Below, one piece after another: positions 39,114 through 49,941 of a DNA stretch of 64,000 nt. Under the pieces are notes generated by a model. The model had not been told where the DNA came from. It did not search any database and saw only the letters and a list, made by a program, of their open reading frames with translations. This DNA is from Bartonella vinsonii subsp. arupensis OK-94-513. GTDB lineage: Bacteria; Pseudomonadota; Alphaproteobacteria; Rhizobiales; Rhizobiaceae. The position numbers and the translations under genes were made by a program. Location of the stretch: contig NZ_JH725038.1 of assembly GCF_000278235.1 (NCBI RefSeq), positions 360,732 through 424,731 on the forward strand, given 5' to 3'. Within the stretch, counting starts at the first letter, position 1; each line of letters begins with the position of its first letter.

Positions 39114-41378
39114 ATGAATACAACATCAGTGACGAAGCTCCAAGATATAGATCAAAATACCTCTAATGATGAATTGTATCGCTTAAGTAAGATGTATATC
39201 TTTTTAGGGATCACAATTATTGTGTTGGCTTTGCTAACAGCATCTGTTTCATTTATCATTCTTATTGGATTAACTCCTGTTGTTCCAAGTAGAGCTGTAA
39301 CCCTTATACTTATAGGAATTAATAGTGTTTGGGTGTTAGGGCTTATAATCATTGTTTTTTATGAGATGATTCCTATTATTCGTGCGTGGCGCTCAAGGCG
39401 TGCAGGTTCTCGCCTTCATGTGCGTCTTATTTCGTTGTTTGCACTTGTTGCAACAATGCCGGCTGTTGCAGTTGCTCTTGTATCAGGGCCTGCATTGAAT
39501 TTAGGACTTGATCGGTGGTTTGATACAACAACACGGCAAATTGTAGGTTCTTCTATCAATTTAGCCAATGCCTATGCAGATGAAATGTTGCAAAATTTAA
39601 AAAATTTATCCTATGCTATGGCATTTGCACTTGATAACAAAAGGCTTTTAGAGCGTAGCGCTGCTGAATATAGGATACAATTAACGCGTCACGCTAAAGG
39701 GCGCAATCTGCGTGGTGCATTTTTGCTAAGTTCTAGCGGAACTGTTTTTATATCGAGTGATCTTGGCGATGAAGATAAATTACCGATTCCTCCCTCTCAT
39801 CTTATTGAGCGTGCAACCAGCGCAAGGCCTTTTTCTTTTCAACCGGGCGTTCATGATTATTTTGGTATTATTTTAAAATTTAGTAATATTCCAAACACAT
39901 TTTTATATTTGGTACGCGACGTTGATAAAGAAGTTTTGTCTGCTTTGCGTTTAACAGAAGTCAATACAGATCGTTATCGTGATTTAAATGAAAATCGTTT
40001 ACTGACGCAAATCGCATTTGGTATGCTTTATTTGTGTCTTTTCTTTAGTTTATTCTTATCAGCTATTTGGACTGGTATCGCTGTTGCTGATCGTTTGGTA
40101 CGCCCTATTCGTCTTCTTATTAGTGCTGCTGATGATGTTGCTTCTGGAAATATGGAAATTTTTGTGCCAGTACGCGCAAAAGATGGGGATATTGGGCAGT
40201 TATCGAAAACTTTTAATTATATGGTGAGTGAACTGAAAAGTCGGCGCAATGAGTTGATTGCAGTTCGCGATCAAATTGATGAGAGACGGCGTTTTTCTGA
40301 AGCTGTTTTGTCTGGTGTAACAGCGGGTGTGGCTGGTATTGATGATAATGGTGATATTACCATTATCAATCGTTCTATTGAGACAATGTTTGATATTCGC
40401 TCTGAACAAGTTATTGGTCGCAGTCTTTTATCATTAAGTGCTGAAATTTGGAAGGTTTTTCAGTCTGCGCGTTCGCTAGATCGTAAGAATCATCGTGAGC
40501 AGGTAACTTTAAGTGTTGCAGGACAAGAGCGTGTTTGGAATGTGCAAATTACGATGGAAGAAGATGATGGACAGGGACAGTCTTGGGTTCTAACAATTGA
40601 TGATATTACAGACCTTGTTGCAGCACAACGTACTTCAGCGTGGGCAGATATTGCTCGCCGTATTGCACACGAGATCAAAAATCCGCTTACACCTATTCAG
40701 TTATCGGCTGAACGTATTCGTAAACGTTACAATAAAGTTATTACCCAAGATCGAGAGGTTTTTGAGCGATGTGTTGATACGATTATTCGACAAGTTGGAG
40801 ATATTGGGCGCATGGTTGATGAATTTTCTTCTTTTGCGCGTATGCCCAAACCGCAAATGAATATTTTAGATATACGCGGATTACTGCGTGAAGCATGTTT
40901 CTTGATAGAAGTGACACGACATGATATTCATTTTGAGCAAGACTTAGGAAGTGTCCCACTTGTAGGTGCATTTGATAATCGCCTCATTGTGCAAGCTTTT
41001 TGCAACGTTATCAAAAACGCTAGCGAATCTATAGATTCGGTCATGCGTGAGGAAAGTATTCACGGTCATATTCTTGTACGTTCTTATCTACAAAGAGGAT
41101 GTGTGGTTGTGGATGTTATTGATAACGGTAAAGGACTCCCTAAAGAGCAAAGACAAAAATTATTGGAACCTTATATAACAACGCGGGAAAAGGGAACAGG
41201 GCTCGGGTTAGCTATAGTACGCAAAGTTATTGAAGATCATGGTGGTTCTATGGAATTGCATGATGCACCGAAGAGTTTTTATGAAGGTCGTGGTGCGATG
41301 ATCCGTTTGATATTTCCGGAAGATGGGATTAAGCAGGATAATGTTATAGAGGCTACAGGTTGTAAGATAGGGGAATAG
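39114..41378 (+). CDS. ntrY: Sensor histidine kinase NtrY
   Basis: Membrane sensor kinase of the NtrYX two-component system, linked in alphaproteobacteria to nitrogen, redox and envelope control. The protein is 754 aa. Membrane helices occur at about 30-55, 62-85 and 100-120, with another at about 305-327 after an extracytoplasmic region. Then come HAMP (DRLVRPIRLLISAADDVASGN), PAS (about 390-490), a HisKA with phospho-accepting His519 (RRIAHEIKNPLTPIQLSAERI), and a HATPase (NVIKNASESID, DNGKGLP, GTGLGLAIV). The ntrX start is 1 base after the stop, so the pair is translated together. Confidence 0.95.
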   Translation: MNTTSVTKLQDIDQNTSNDELYRLSKMYIFLGITIIVLALLTASVSFIILIGLTPVVPSRAVTLILIGINSVWVLGLIIIVFYEMIPIIRAWRSRRAGSRLHVRLISLFALVATMPAVAVALVSGPALNLGLDRWFDTTTRQIVGSSINLANAYADEMLQNLKNLSYAMAFALDNKRLLERSAAEYRIQLTRHAKGRNLRGAFLLSSSGTVFISSDLGDEDKLPIPPSHLIERATSARPFSFQPGVHDYFGIILKFSNIPNTFLYLVRDVDKEVLSALRLTEVNTDRYRDLNENRLLTQIAFGMLYLCLFFSLFLSAIWTGIAVADRLVRPIRLLISAADDVASGNMEIFVPVRAKDGDIGQLSKTFNYMVSELKSRRNELIAVRDQIDERRRFSEAVLSGVTAGVAGIDDNGDITIINRSIETMFDIRSEQVIGRSLLSLSAEIWKVFQSARSLDRKNHREQVTLSVAGQERVWNVQITMEEDDGQGQSWVLTIDDITDLVAAQRTSAWADIARRIAHEIKNPLTPIQLSAERIRKRYNKVITQDREVFERCVDTIIRQVGDIGRMVDEFSSFARMPKPQMNILDIRGLLREACFLIEVTRHDIHFEQDLGSVPLVGAFDNRLIVQAFCNVIKNASESIDSVMREESIHGHILVRSYLQRGCVVVDVIDNGKGLPKEQRQKLLEPYITTREKGTGLGLAIVRKVIEDHGGSMELHDAPKSFYEGRGAMIRLIFPEDGIKQDNVIEATGCKIGE

Positions 41379-41379
41379 A

Positions 41380-42738
41380 ATGGTATCAGATATCTTAATT
41401 GTTGATGATGAAGCAGATATTCGTGAGCTTGTTGCTGGTATTTTAGATGATGAAGGTTATGAAACGCGCGTTGCCTGTAACTCTGATGAAGCTTTAGCGC
41501 AAATTAGTGAACGTATTCCAAAGCTTATTTTTTTAGATATTTGGTTACAAGGAAGTCGTCTTGATGGTTTAGCATTGCTTGATGAAATTAAAATGCGATA
41601 TCCTGCTCTTCCAGTAGTTATGATCTCTGGTCATGGTAATATTGAGACGGCTGTTTCTGCTATAAAACGAGGGGCGTATGATTTCATTGAAAAACCTTTT
41701 AAAGCTGATCGGCTTGTATTGGTTGCAGAACGAACTCTTGAAAACTCGAATTTAAAACGTGAGCTTTTAGAATTACGAAAGCGCTCAAATGAGACATTAG
41801 AACTTCTCGGAAAATCGACTGCTATAAAACATTTGCAGCAAATCATAGAAAAAGTAGCACCAACCAATAGTCGCATCATGATTACAGGTCCGTCAGGAGC
41901 GGGAAAAGAGATGGTTGCACGTGCTATTCATGCGCGTTCAACACGTTCGAATGGACCATTTGTTACAATAAATGCTGCAACGATGACTCCAGAAAGAATG
42001 GAAATAGAATTATTTGGCAGCGAAATGGAGGGAGGAGAGCGCAAGATTGGTGCATTAGAGGAAGCCCATGGTGGAATATTATATCTTGACGAAATTGCAG
42101 ATATGCCACGTGAGACTCAAGGTAAAATTCTTCGGGTGTTGACAGGGCAGACATTTGAGAGAGTTGGCGGCACAAAACGTGTCAAGGTGGATGTTCGTAT
42201 CATTTCCTCGACGGCACAAAATCTTGAAAATCTCATTTCTGACGGACGCTTTAGAGAGGATCTTTTTCACCGTCTTTCAGTTGTTCCTATTACTGTTCCA
42301 CCACTGTCCGCGCGTCGTGAAGACATTCCGGAACTTGTACGTCATTTTGTTAAAACAATATCGCAGCAGGTTGGTATTAAGCCGCGTGAAATCAGTGATG
42401 ATGTGATAGCTATTTTGCAAACGCACGCTTGGCCAGGGAATGTCCGGCAATTGCGCAACAATATTGAGCGTCTTCTCATTCTTGTACGTGATGGTGATGG
42501 GCCAATAACAGCAGAGTTTCTTCCTAGTGAAGTGAGTGATTCTTTGCCCCGCATTCAAATGGATACAGATGAGGGTATTATGGATTTACCATTGCGTGAA
42601 GCACGAGAATTATTTGAAAAAAGGTATTTAGTGGCGCAGATTGGGCGTTTGGGTGGAAATATATCACGTACAGCTGAATTTATAGGTATGGAGCGTTCAG
42701 CTTTGCACCGTAAGCTTAAAGCACTTGGAGTTTCTTAA
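41380..42738 (+). CDS. ntrX: Response regulator NtrX
   Basis: 452-aa NtrC-family regulator: receiver domain with phospho-acceptor Asp53 (LIFLDIWL), AAA+ domain with Walker A (GPSGAGKE, 170-177) and Walker B (GGILYLDEIA, 231-240), and a C-terminal FIS-type helix-turn-helix (GGNISRTAEFIGMERSALHRKLKALG). After ELFG (210-213) the sequence runs SEMEGGERKIGALEEA: the GAFTGA loop that contacts sigma54 in NtrC-type activators is missing. It therefore probably does not activate sigma54 and may act with sigma70. It is coupled to ntrY, and trkA starts 4 bp downstream. Confidence 0.95.
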   Translation: MVSDILIVDDEADIRELVAGILDDEGYETRVACNSDEALAQISERIPKLIFLDIWLQGSRLDGLALLDEIKMRYPALPVVMISGHGNIETAVSAIKRGAYDFIEKPFKADRLVLVAERTLENSNLKRELLELRKRSNETLELLGKSTAIKHLQQIIEKVAPTNSRIMITGPSGAGKEMVARAIHARSTRSNGPFVTINAATMTPERMEIELFGSEMEGGERKIGALEEAHGGILYLDEIADMPRETQGKILRVLTGQTFERVGGTKRVKVDVRIISSTAQNLENLISDGRFREDLFHRLSVVPITVPPLSARREDIPELVRHFVKTISQQVGIKPREISDDVIAILQTHAWPGNVRQLRNNIERLLILVRDGDGPITAEFLPSEVSDSLPRIQMDTDEGIMDLPLREARELFEKRYLVAQIGRLGGNISRTAEFIGMERSALHRKLKALGVS

Positions 42739-42742
42739 GATT

Positions 42743-44119
42743 ATGCGTGTTATTATTTGCGGAGCAGGACAAGTTGGTTATGGGATAGCAGAGCGTCTTG
42801 CTGCTGAAAATCACGATGTTACTGTTATTGATATTGAGACGAGATTAATTGAAAAAATTCGCGACACGTTGGATGTAAGAGGTTTTGTTGGTCACGGTTC
42901 ACGTCCTGAAGTTCTTTTGGCTGCCGATGCAGACAAAGCTGATATGTTGATTGCAGTCACTTTATTTGATGAAGTCAATATGGTTGCTTGCCAAGTAGCA
43001 CACTCATTATTTAATGTTCCAACAAAAATAGCACGTATTCGTTCACAATCTTATTTAGAACCACGCTATAAAACCCTTTTTTCTAGAGAGAATATTCCCA
43101 TTGATGTGGTTATTTCACCCGAAGTTGAAGTTGGGGAAATGGTTTTACGTCGTATTGCATTACCTGGTGCAATAGATGTTCTTTATTTTTGTAATGATGA
43201 GGTTGTTGCATTAGCTTTGGAGTGTATGGAAGATTGTCCAGTTATTAATACACCTTTGCGTCAATTAACAGAGCTTTTTCCAGATCTTCGCACGACAGTT
43301 ACCGCTATTAAGCGTGGTTCAGAATTATTAGTTGCACACTCAGAAACACAATTACGCGTTGGCGATGTGACCTATCTTGTTGTTGCTCGTGATCAGATGC
43401 GTCGGGCTGTTGGACTTTTTGGTCATAAAGAACAAGATGCGCATCGCCTGATTATTGCAGGAGGTGGTCACATTGGTCTTTATGTTGCTCAGGCTATTGA
43501 AAAACGCCTCCATAAACTAAGATTGAAGATTATAGAATCGCATAGAGAGAGAGCCTTAACAATTGCTGATCAACTCGAAAAAACGACGGTTTTATATGGT
43601 AACGTCTTAGATCCAGTGATACTTCAAGAAGCTGGAATTGATCAGTCCGATTTAATGATTACATTGACCAATCAGGACCAAGTTAACCTCTTAAGTGCTA
43701 TTATCGCTAAAAGATTGGGATGTAAAGCTAATATGGTTTTGATTAATAATGTTGCTTACCAAGAGTTTAGTCGTGCCGTTGGCGTGGATGCCTATCTTAA
43801 TCCACATAGTGTTACTATATCGAGAATTTTGCAGCAAATGCGCCGTGGACGTATTCGTGCTGTTCATTCGGTTTTTAATGGGCAGGCAGAAATTATTGAG
43901 GCTGAAGTTATGCAAACATCTTCATTGGTTGGGAAGTCATTGTCAGAGCTCAATTTATCAGATGGTTTGAGAATTGGTGCAATTTATCGTAATAAAACAA
44001 TCATACAGCTTTCGGCAGATACACGTATTTTGTCTGGTGATCGGATAGTCATTTTTGCTCTTTCTGAGTATGTTCGTGATGTTGAGCAGCTCTTTCGTGT
44101 AAGTTTAGAATATTTTTGA
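42743..44119 (+). CDS. trkA: Trk potassium transporter NAD-binding subunit TrkA
   Basis: Peripheral regulator of the TrkH/TrkG potassium channel. The protein is 458 aa from ATG 42743; an upstream in-frame TTG inside ntrX is rejected. It has two RCK repeats, each with a Rossmann NAD-binding motif: MRVIICGAGQVGYGIAERL at the N-terminus and RLIIAGGGHIGLYVAQAI at about 234. Each is followed by an RCK_C domain. It closely follows ntrX, as in other alphaproteobacteria. hfq and hflX, which come next in many relatives, are not present here. Confidence 0.95.
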   Translation: MRVIICGAGQVGYGIAERLAAENHDVTVIDIETRLIEKIRDTLDVRGFVGHGSRPEVLLAADADKADMLIAVTLFDEVNMVACQVAHSLFNVPTKIARIRSQSYLEPRYKTLFSRENIPIDVVISPEVEVGEMVLRRIALPGAIDVLYFCNDEVVALALECMEDCPVINTPLRQLTELFPDLRTTVTAIKRGSELLVAHSETQLRVGDVTYLVVARDQMRRAVGLFGHKEQDAHRLIIAGGGHIGLYVAQAIEKRLHKLRLKIIESHRERALTIADQLEKTTVLYGNVLDPVILQEAGIDQSDLMITLTNQDQVNLLSAIIAKRLGCKANMVLINNVAYQEFSRAVGVDAYLNPHSVTISRILQQMRRGRIRAVHSVFNGQAEIIEAEVMQTSSLVGKSLSELNLSDGLRIGAIYRNKTIIQLSADTRILSGDRIVIFALSEYVRDVEQLFRVSLEYF

Positions 44120-44129
44120 TATATTGATT

Positions 44130-44936
44130 ATGGATATTTGCACTTTTTGGTATAGGGGAAAATTAAGACTGGTTGATAGATTGTGTTTGTCTTCAATGGT
44201 TAAAACTGGGCAACGCGTTAAGCTTTTCAGTTATGATAAAATAGAAAATTTACCTGTTGGTGTTGAATTGCACGAAGCCGAATCAATTGTCCCGCATTCG
44301 GCAATTTATCGTCTTGACCCCAATTTTTCTGATAGTAAACAGGGCTGCACAATTATTCAATTTTCGGATTTTTTTCGTGTTATGCTGATGAAATACCAGC
44401 AAGGCGTTTGGTTAGATACAGATGTTTATCTCGTTAGACAATTTCACCCAAATGCGGATGAAGTTTGGCTTGCAAAAGAAAATGCTGTAAGAGTAGGTGT
44501 TTCTGCACTTTATTTTCCATCCGATAACCCTATTATAAAAGTGTTTGAAGATTATTGGGCAGGCACAGAAATTATTCCCAATTGGCTTGGATTTAAACGT
44601 CGTGTTTGGAAACCATTCTGGTTAAAGAGAAAAAAAATGCCGATTTTACCGGGAAATCTTGGAGTGACAATATTTGGTAATGATGGTATTTCCCGATTAG
44701 CCAAACAATATGGTTTTTTTCATGAAGCAAAGGAAAAGGAAACTTTTTATTATTGGACGGGGCGAAAAACTGAACGTATCTTTGATCCTGCTTTTGGCGT
44801 TAAACCGCTTACAGATCCACGTTTAATAGGATTTCATATTCACAGAAAGACAAAGACTACTCAAAGACCGCAGGAGGGAAGCTTTTATCATTGGGCAGTG
44901 TCTCGCATTCCTGATGGGCACGATTTGTTTAGATAG
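44130..44936 (+). CDS. DXD-motif glycosyltransferase (GT32-like)
   Basis: 268-aa predicted sugar transferase. The DXD nucleotide-sugar motif is in GVWLDTDVYL (Asp96, Asp98), preceded by QFSDFFRVMLMKYQQ, the DxxR-type helix of the GT32/capsular polysaccharide family. An N-terminal Rossmann-like region is visible (FWYRGKL ... VKLFSYD). No signal or membrane helix is seen, so a cytoplasmic acceptor is likely. ATG 44130 lies 10 bp after trkA; an in-frame TTG at 44124 is less likely. Acceptor and product, perhaps lipooligosaccharide or another surface glycan, cannot be told. It replaces the usual hfq position. Confidence 0.8.
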   Translation: MDICTFWYRGKLRLVDRLCLSSMVKTGQRVKLFSYDKIENLPVGVELHEAESIVPHSAIYRLDPNFSDSKQGCTIIQFSDFFRVMLMKYQQGVWLDTDVYLVRQFHPNADEVWLAKENAVRVGVSALYFPSDNPIIKVFEDYWAGTEIIPNWLGFKRRVWKPFWLKRKKMPILPGNLGVTIFGNDGISRLAKQYGFFHEAKEKETFYYWTGRKTERIFDPAFGVKPLTDPRLIGFHIHRKTKTTQRPQEGSFYHWAVSRIPDGHDLFR

Positions 44937-45075
44937 AGTTATTATGACTATTTTAACCACTGGAAATTTAATCTTTCTTGAAGAGTATTGATGGTGACTT
45001 GTGTAAGATATTAGCCTATGGAGAAAAGCATTGAATGCGTAAAGAGCGATTGTTATATGAATGGAAAGTAAAAAC

Positions 45076-45708
45076 ATGAGTGATCCAATGAAAACAGTAT
45101 TAAGCCTTGTACCTATGGTTATTGAACAAACTAATCGTGGTGAGCGGGCTTATGATATTTTTTCTCGTCTTTTAAAAGAGCGGATTATTTTTATTAATGG
45201 TCCTGTTGAAGATAATATGGCGATGCTTGTTTGTGCACAATTGCTTTTCTTGGAAGCTGAAAACCCTAAGAAAGAAATTAGTCTTTATATCAATTCACCT
45301 GGTGGTGTTGTGACGTCTGGTATGGCAATTTATGATACTATGCAGTTTATTCGCCCTCCTGTTTCTACACTTTGTATGGGGCAGGCTGCATCTATGGGGT
45401 CATTACTTTTAACGGCTGGAGCGAAAGGTCACCGTTTTACATTACCAAATGCACGTATTATGGTGCATCAGCCATCTGGTGGTTTCCAAGGTCAGGCTTC
45501 GGATATTGAACGGCATGCACAAGATATTATAAAGATGAAACGGCGTTTAAATGAAATTTATGTTCAACACACAGGTCAGGATTATGAGATTATTGAGAGA
45601 ACTCTTGATCGTGATCATTTTATGACAGCGGAAGAGGCCAAGCAATTTGGTTTAGTTGATGATGTTATACAATATCGTGCAGAAACTGAGAAAGAAGAAA
45701 AAGATTAA
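45076..45708 (+). CDS. clpP: ATP-dependent Clp protease proteolytic subunit
   Basis: Serine protease chamber of ClpXP. The protein is 210 aa from ATG 45076 (GGAAAG about 8-12 bases before); ATG 45061 would add five residues. The catalytic triad is visible: Ser106 in [11 protein letters not shown], His131 in MVHQPSGG and Asp180 in LDRDHFM. The substrate-groove segment [16 protein letters not shown] is conserved. clpX and lon follow, the standard order. Confidence 0.97.
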   Translation: MSDPMKTVLSLVPMVIEQTNRGERAYDIFSRLLKERIIFINGPVEDNMAMLVCAQLLFLEAENPKKEISLYINSPGGVVTSGMAIYDTMQFIRPPVSTLCMGQAASMGSLLLTAGAKGHRFTLPNARIMVHQPSGGFQGQASDIERHAQDIIKMKRRLNEIYVQHTGQDYEIIERTLDRDHFMTAEEAKQFGLVDDVIQYRAETEKEEKD

Positions 45709-45890
45709 GAGTTTTTATAGAAAAAAGAGCTATTTTTATAAAGAGAGCTTTGTAAGAATATTACAAAAATAAGGGAAAAACATCTAAAGATATTATGAAA
45801 CACAGTTTTTGTATGTCTTTTAAGTTTCGTTATGAAAAACTTCCTTTGAAAAGACGAAGTATTCATATACCGTGGTGAAAGGAAAGAAAA

Positions 45891-47165
45891 ATGAGCAAAA
45901 TTGGCAATAGTGGGGGCGAATCAAAAAATACTCTCTATTGCTCGTTCTGTGGCAAAAGTCAGCATGAGGTGCGTAAGCTCATTGCAGGGCCTACTGTATT
46001 CATTTGTGATGAATGCGTAGAGCTTTGTATGGATATTATTCGTGAAGAAAATAAATCTTCTGGGGTTAAGGCGCGTGATGGTGTTCCTACTCCACAGGAA
46101 ATTATAACAGTTCTTGATGATTACGTCATTGGTCAGCAACATGCAAAGCGTGTTCTTTCTGTTGCTGTCCATAATCATTATAAGCGGCTTGCGCATCAGT
46201 CTAAGAGCAATGATATTGAGTTGGCAAAATCAAATATTCTTCTTGTTGGTCCAACGGGATGTGGTAAAACTTACCTAGCACAAACACTGGCGCGTATTAT
46301 CGATGTGCCTTTTACGATGGCAGATGCAACCACTTTGACTGAAGCAGGCTATGTCGGTGAAGATGTTGAAAATATTATTTTAAAGCTTCTTCAAGCTGCT
46401 GATTATAATGTTGAACGTGCGCAGCGTGGTATTGTTTATATTGATGAGGTTGATAAGATTTCTCGTAAAGCTGAAAATCCTTCTATTACAAGAGATGTTT
46501 CGGGGGAGGGTGTTCAGCAAGCATTGTTAAAAATTATGGAAGGAACGATTGCTTCTGTTCCTCCTCAAGGTGGGCGTAAGCATCCGCAACAAGAGTTTTT
46601 GCAGGTTGATACAACAAATATTTTATTCATTTGTGGGGGTGCTTTTGCTGGTTTAGAACGGATTATTTCAGGGCGTGGTGAGAAAACTTCTATTGGTTTT
46701 TCTGCTACCGTTAAGGCACCTGATGAACGTTGTGTTGGTGAAATCTTTCGTGATTTAGAGCCTGAAGATCTTATAAAATTTGGTTTGATACCAGAGTTTA
46801 TTGGTCGTCTTCCTATTGTAGCCACCCTAGAGGATTTAGATGTTCATGCCCTTGTTCAAATTTTATCACAACCTAAAAATGCGTTGGTGAAGCAATATCA
46901 GCGTCTTTTTGAGATGGAGAATGTTGAGTTAGCATTTCATGAAGATGCTTTACGGGTTATTGCTAAGAAGGCGATTGAGCGTAAAACTGGTGCACGTGGT
47001 TTACGTTCTATTATGGAAAAAATACTTCTTGAAACAATGTTTGAACTGCCGTCTCTTGAAGGAGTTCAAAAAGTGGTCATTTCGAGTGATGTGGTTGATG
47101 GAAAAGCACGTCCTCTTTACATTTATTCCGAGCGTGTAGAAGATAAAGAAAATGTATCGGCATGA
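45891..47165 (+). CDS. clpX: ATP-dependent Clp protease ATP-binding subunit ClpX
   Basis: AAA+ unfoldase feeding ClpP. The protein is 424 aa. An N-terminal C4 zinc-binding domain ([16 protein letters not shown] ... [10 protein letters not shown]) recognises adaptors. Walker A is VGPTGCGKT (about 119-127), and Walker B/sensor regions include [11 protein letters not shown]. The IGF loop that docks on ClpP appears as IGFSAT-region residues. A strong GAAAGGAAAG ribosome binding site is present. It lies 182 bp after clpP. Confidence 0.98.
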   Translation: MSKIGNSGGESKNTLYCSFCGKSQHEVRKLIAGPTVFICDECVELCMDIIREENKSSGVKARDGVPTPQEIITVLDDYVIGQQHAKRVLSVAVHNHYKRLAHQSKSNDIELAKSNILLVGPTGCGKTYLAQTLARIIDVPFTMADATTLTEAGYVGEDVENIILKLLQAADYNVERAQRGIVYIDEVDKISRKAENPSITRDVSGEGVQQALLKIMEGTIASVPPQGGRKHPQQEFLQVDTTNILFICGGAFAGLERIISGRGEKTSIGFSATVKAPDERCVGEIFRDLEPEDLIKFGLIPEFIGRLPIVATLEDLDVHALVQILSQPKNALVKQYQRLFEMENVELAFHEDALRVIAKKAIERKTGARGLRSIMEKILLETMFELPSLEGVQKVVISSDVVDGKARPLYIYSERVEDKENVSA

Positions 47166-47338
47166 CGTCGTGCGATAAGTGGTAATAAATACCATTTGAG
47201 AATGGATGTTTCTGAATATTATAGTCATAATGCTTGATTTATATATTCGCAGTTACCACTTCATGTATTGTAGAAAGTTGAGGTTTCTAAGGGTGGGTTT
47301 GTGTAGTGGATAGATTATAGGCTCCAGAAAGGAGAGTT

Positions 47339-49762
47339 ATGCAATATATTGATGAAAAGACAGATGAAGTAAAAGAGGGGTTTTATGCTGTTTTACCTCT
47401 TCGTGATATTGTTGTTTTCCCACATATGATTGTTCCGCTTTTTGTGGGCCGAGAAAAATCGATTCGTGCTCTTGAAGAAACAATGGCGGTTGATAAACAG
47501 ATACTTTTAGTCACACAAAAAAATGCTTCTGATGATGATCCAAAATCAGAAGATATTTATGATATTGGTACGTTTGCAAATATTCTTCAACTTTTAAAGC
47601 TTCCTGATGGAACTGTAAAGGTCTTGGTTGAAGGCACCGCACGTGCAAAAATTAGCCAATTTGCTGCACATGAAGATTATCATCAGGCTTATGCTTTTGC
47701 TACAGAAGAGTCGAGAGAGAATGATGTTGAGATTGAAGCTCTTTCAAGGTCGGTAATTTCTTATTTTGAGAATTATGTAAAACTTAATAAAAAGATTTCT
47801 CCTGAAGTTATCAATGCTATTGGACAGATTGATAATCCTTCTAAGCTTGCTGATACTATAGCTTCTCATTTAATGATTAAACTTTCAGAAAAGCAGGAAA
47901 TATTGGAGCTATTACCTATACGAGATCGCCTTGAACGTGTTCTTTCTTTCATGGAAGGGGAAATTTCTGTTTTGCAGGTTGAAAAGCGTATTCGCTCGCA
48001 TGTTAAACGGCAAATGGAAAAAAACCAACGAGAATATTATCTCAATGAGCAGATGAAGGCTATTCAGAAAGAGTTGGGAGCGGGTGATGATAGCCGTGAT
48101 GAGCTTTCTGAATTAGAAGAACGCATCAAGAAGACAAAACTTTCGAAGGAAGCGCACGAAAAAGCTGGAGCAGAATTGAGAAAATTACGGAATATGTCCC
48201 CTATGTCTGCGGAGGCGACAGTTGTACGTAACTATCTTGATTGGCTATTAGCCATGCCTTGGGGCAAAAAATCAAAGATTAAAAACAATTTAGACTTTGC
48301 TGAAAAAGTCATGAATAATGAGCATTTTGGTCTTGAAAAGGTCAAGGAACGCATTATCGAGTATTTAGCAGTACAAAGTCGTGCCTCGAAGATAAAAGGT
48401 CCTATCATTTGTTTATTGGGACCTCCTGGTGTCGGGAAAACGTCACTAGCACGCTCTATTGCAAAAGCGACGGGGCGTGAATATGTTCGTATTTCCTTAG
48501 GAGGGGTGCGGGATGAAGCAGAAATTCGCGGGCATCGTCGGACGTATATTGGCTCTATGCCCGGAAAAATTATTCAGTCTATGAAAAAAGCTAAAAAATC
48601 GAATCCGCTTTTTTTACTTGATGAAATTGATAAAATGGGTCAGGATTTTCGTGGAGATCCTTCATCAGCTTTATTAGAAGTGCTTGATCCTGAACAAAAT
48701 GGTACATTTATTGATCACTATTTGGAAGTAGAATATGATCTTTCTGATGTCATGTTTATTACAACTGCAAATACGCTTAATATTCCAGGGCCGTTATTGG
48801 ATAGAATGGAAATTATTCGTATTGCTGGCTATACAGAGTGTGAGAAAATAGAGATCGTTAAGCAGCATCTTTTACCAAAAGCATTGAAAGATCATTGTTT
48901 GACTAAAAAAGAATTTAGTGTTTCTGAAGATGCTATAAAGTCTATTATTCAATTTTACACACGTGAAGCGGGAGTTCGTAACCTTGAGCGTGAATTAATG
49001 AAAGTCGCACGTAAATCAGTGACAAGAATTCTTAAAACGCAGCAAAAATCTATAAAGATTACAGAAGATAATATTGATGATTTCCTAGGGGTTAAACGTT
49101 ATCACTACAACCAGATTGAAGGAGAAAATCAAATTGGTGTTGTGACAGGCCTTGCGTGGACAGAGGTTGGTGGAGAGCTCTTGACCATTGAAGGTGTTAT
49201 GATGTCAGGTAAAGGTAAGATGACTGTAACTGGAAATTTGCGTGATATCATGAAAGAGTCAATTTCCGCGGCAGCATCTTATGTACGTTTTCGTGCTGTT
49301 GATTTTGGTATTGAACCTCCACTTTTTGATAAACGTGATATCCATGTTCATGTTCCAGAGGGTGCTACACCAAAAGATGGGCCATCGGCAGGGATTGCGA
49401 TGGTAACGGCAATTGTTTCAGTCTTAACAGGAATAGCAGTACATAAAGATATTGCAATGACCGGTGAAATTACTTTACGTGGGCGGGTTTTACCGATTGG
49501 GGGATTAAAAGAAAAATTACTGGCAGCTCTTCGAGGAGGAATAAAAAAAGTACTTATTCCAGAAGAGAATGCAAAAGATTTGGTTGATATTCCCGATGAT
49601 GTCAAAAATAATATGGAAATTATTCCAGTAAACCATGTGAGTGAAGTTCTTAAGCATGCTTTGGTTCATTTTCCTGAACCTATTGAATGGACAGAACCGT
49701 CCACAGTAGCTGTACCTCTTAGGACAGAAACTGATAGTGAAGGAATACAGATTGCGCACTGA
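47339..49762 (+). CDS. lon: ATP-dependent Lon protease
   Basis: Homo-oligomeric AAA+ serine protease that removes misfolded and regulatory proteins. The protein is 807 aa. It has an N-terminal substrate domain (LPLRDIVVFPHMIVPLFVGR), the AAA+ module with Walker A GPPGVGKTS near residue 361 and Walker B PLFLLDEIDKMG, and the C-terminal protease domain with nucleophile Ser683 in KDGPSAGIAM and the dyad Lys in PIGGLKEKLL. The AAAGGAGAG site fits ATG 47339. It is the third gene of clpP-clpX-lon-hup. Confidence 0.98.
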   Translation: MQYIDEKTDEVKEGFYAVLPLRDIVVFPHMIVPLFVGREKSIRALEETMAVDKQILLVTQKNASDDDPKSEDIYDIGTFANILQLLKLPDGTVKVLVEGTARAKISQFAAHEDYHQAYAFATEESRENDVEIEALSRSVISYFENYVKLNKKISPEVINAIGQIDNPSKLADTIASHLMIKLSEKQEILELLPIRDRLERVLSFMEGEISVLQVEKRIRSHVKRQMEKNQREYYLNEQMKAIQKELGAGDDSRDELSELEERIKKTKLSKEAHEKAGAELRKLRNMSPMSAEATVVRNYLDWLLAMPWGKKSKIKNNLDFAEKVMNNEHFGLEKVKERIIEYLAVQSRASKIKGPIICLLGPPGVGKTSLARSIAKATGREYVRISLGGVRDEAEIRGHRRTYIGSMPGKIIQSMKKAKKSNPLFLLDEIDKMGQDFRGDPSSALLEVLDPEQNGTFIDHYLEVEYDLSDVMFITTANTLNIPGPLLDRMEIIRIAGYTECEKIEIVKQHLLPKALKDHCLTKKEFSVSEDAIKSIIQFYTREAGVRNLERELMKVARKSVTRILKTQQKSIKITEDNIDDFLGVKRYHYNQIEGENQIGVVTGLAWTEVGGELLTIEGVMMSGKGKMTVTGNLRDIMKESISAAASYVRFRAVDFGIEPPLFDKRDIHVHVPEGATPKDGPSAGIAMVTAIVSVLTGIAVHKDIAMTGEITLRGRVLPIGGLKEKLLAALRGGIKKVLIPEENAKDLVDIPDDVKNNMEIIPVNHVSEVLKHALVHFPEPIEWTEPSTVAVPLRTETDSEGIQIAH

Positions 49763-49941
49763 TTCATTTATCTCATTTAAAACAGCATTTTTAAAGCAGC
49801 AGAAGGGTTTTTGTGGTTGTTTTTCTATTTATTTTGAAAAAAAAGTAAAAAATTCCGTGAATAACTGTGATTATTGCTAAAAAAACAATGTTTTGGATGA
49901 AAATAAGACTTCAGTTTGCTGTACTTTTCAATAAACTGCTC

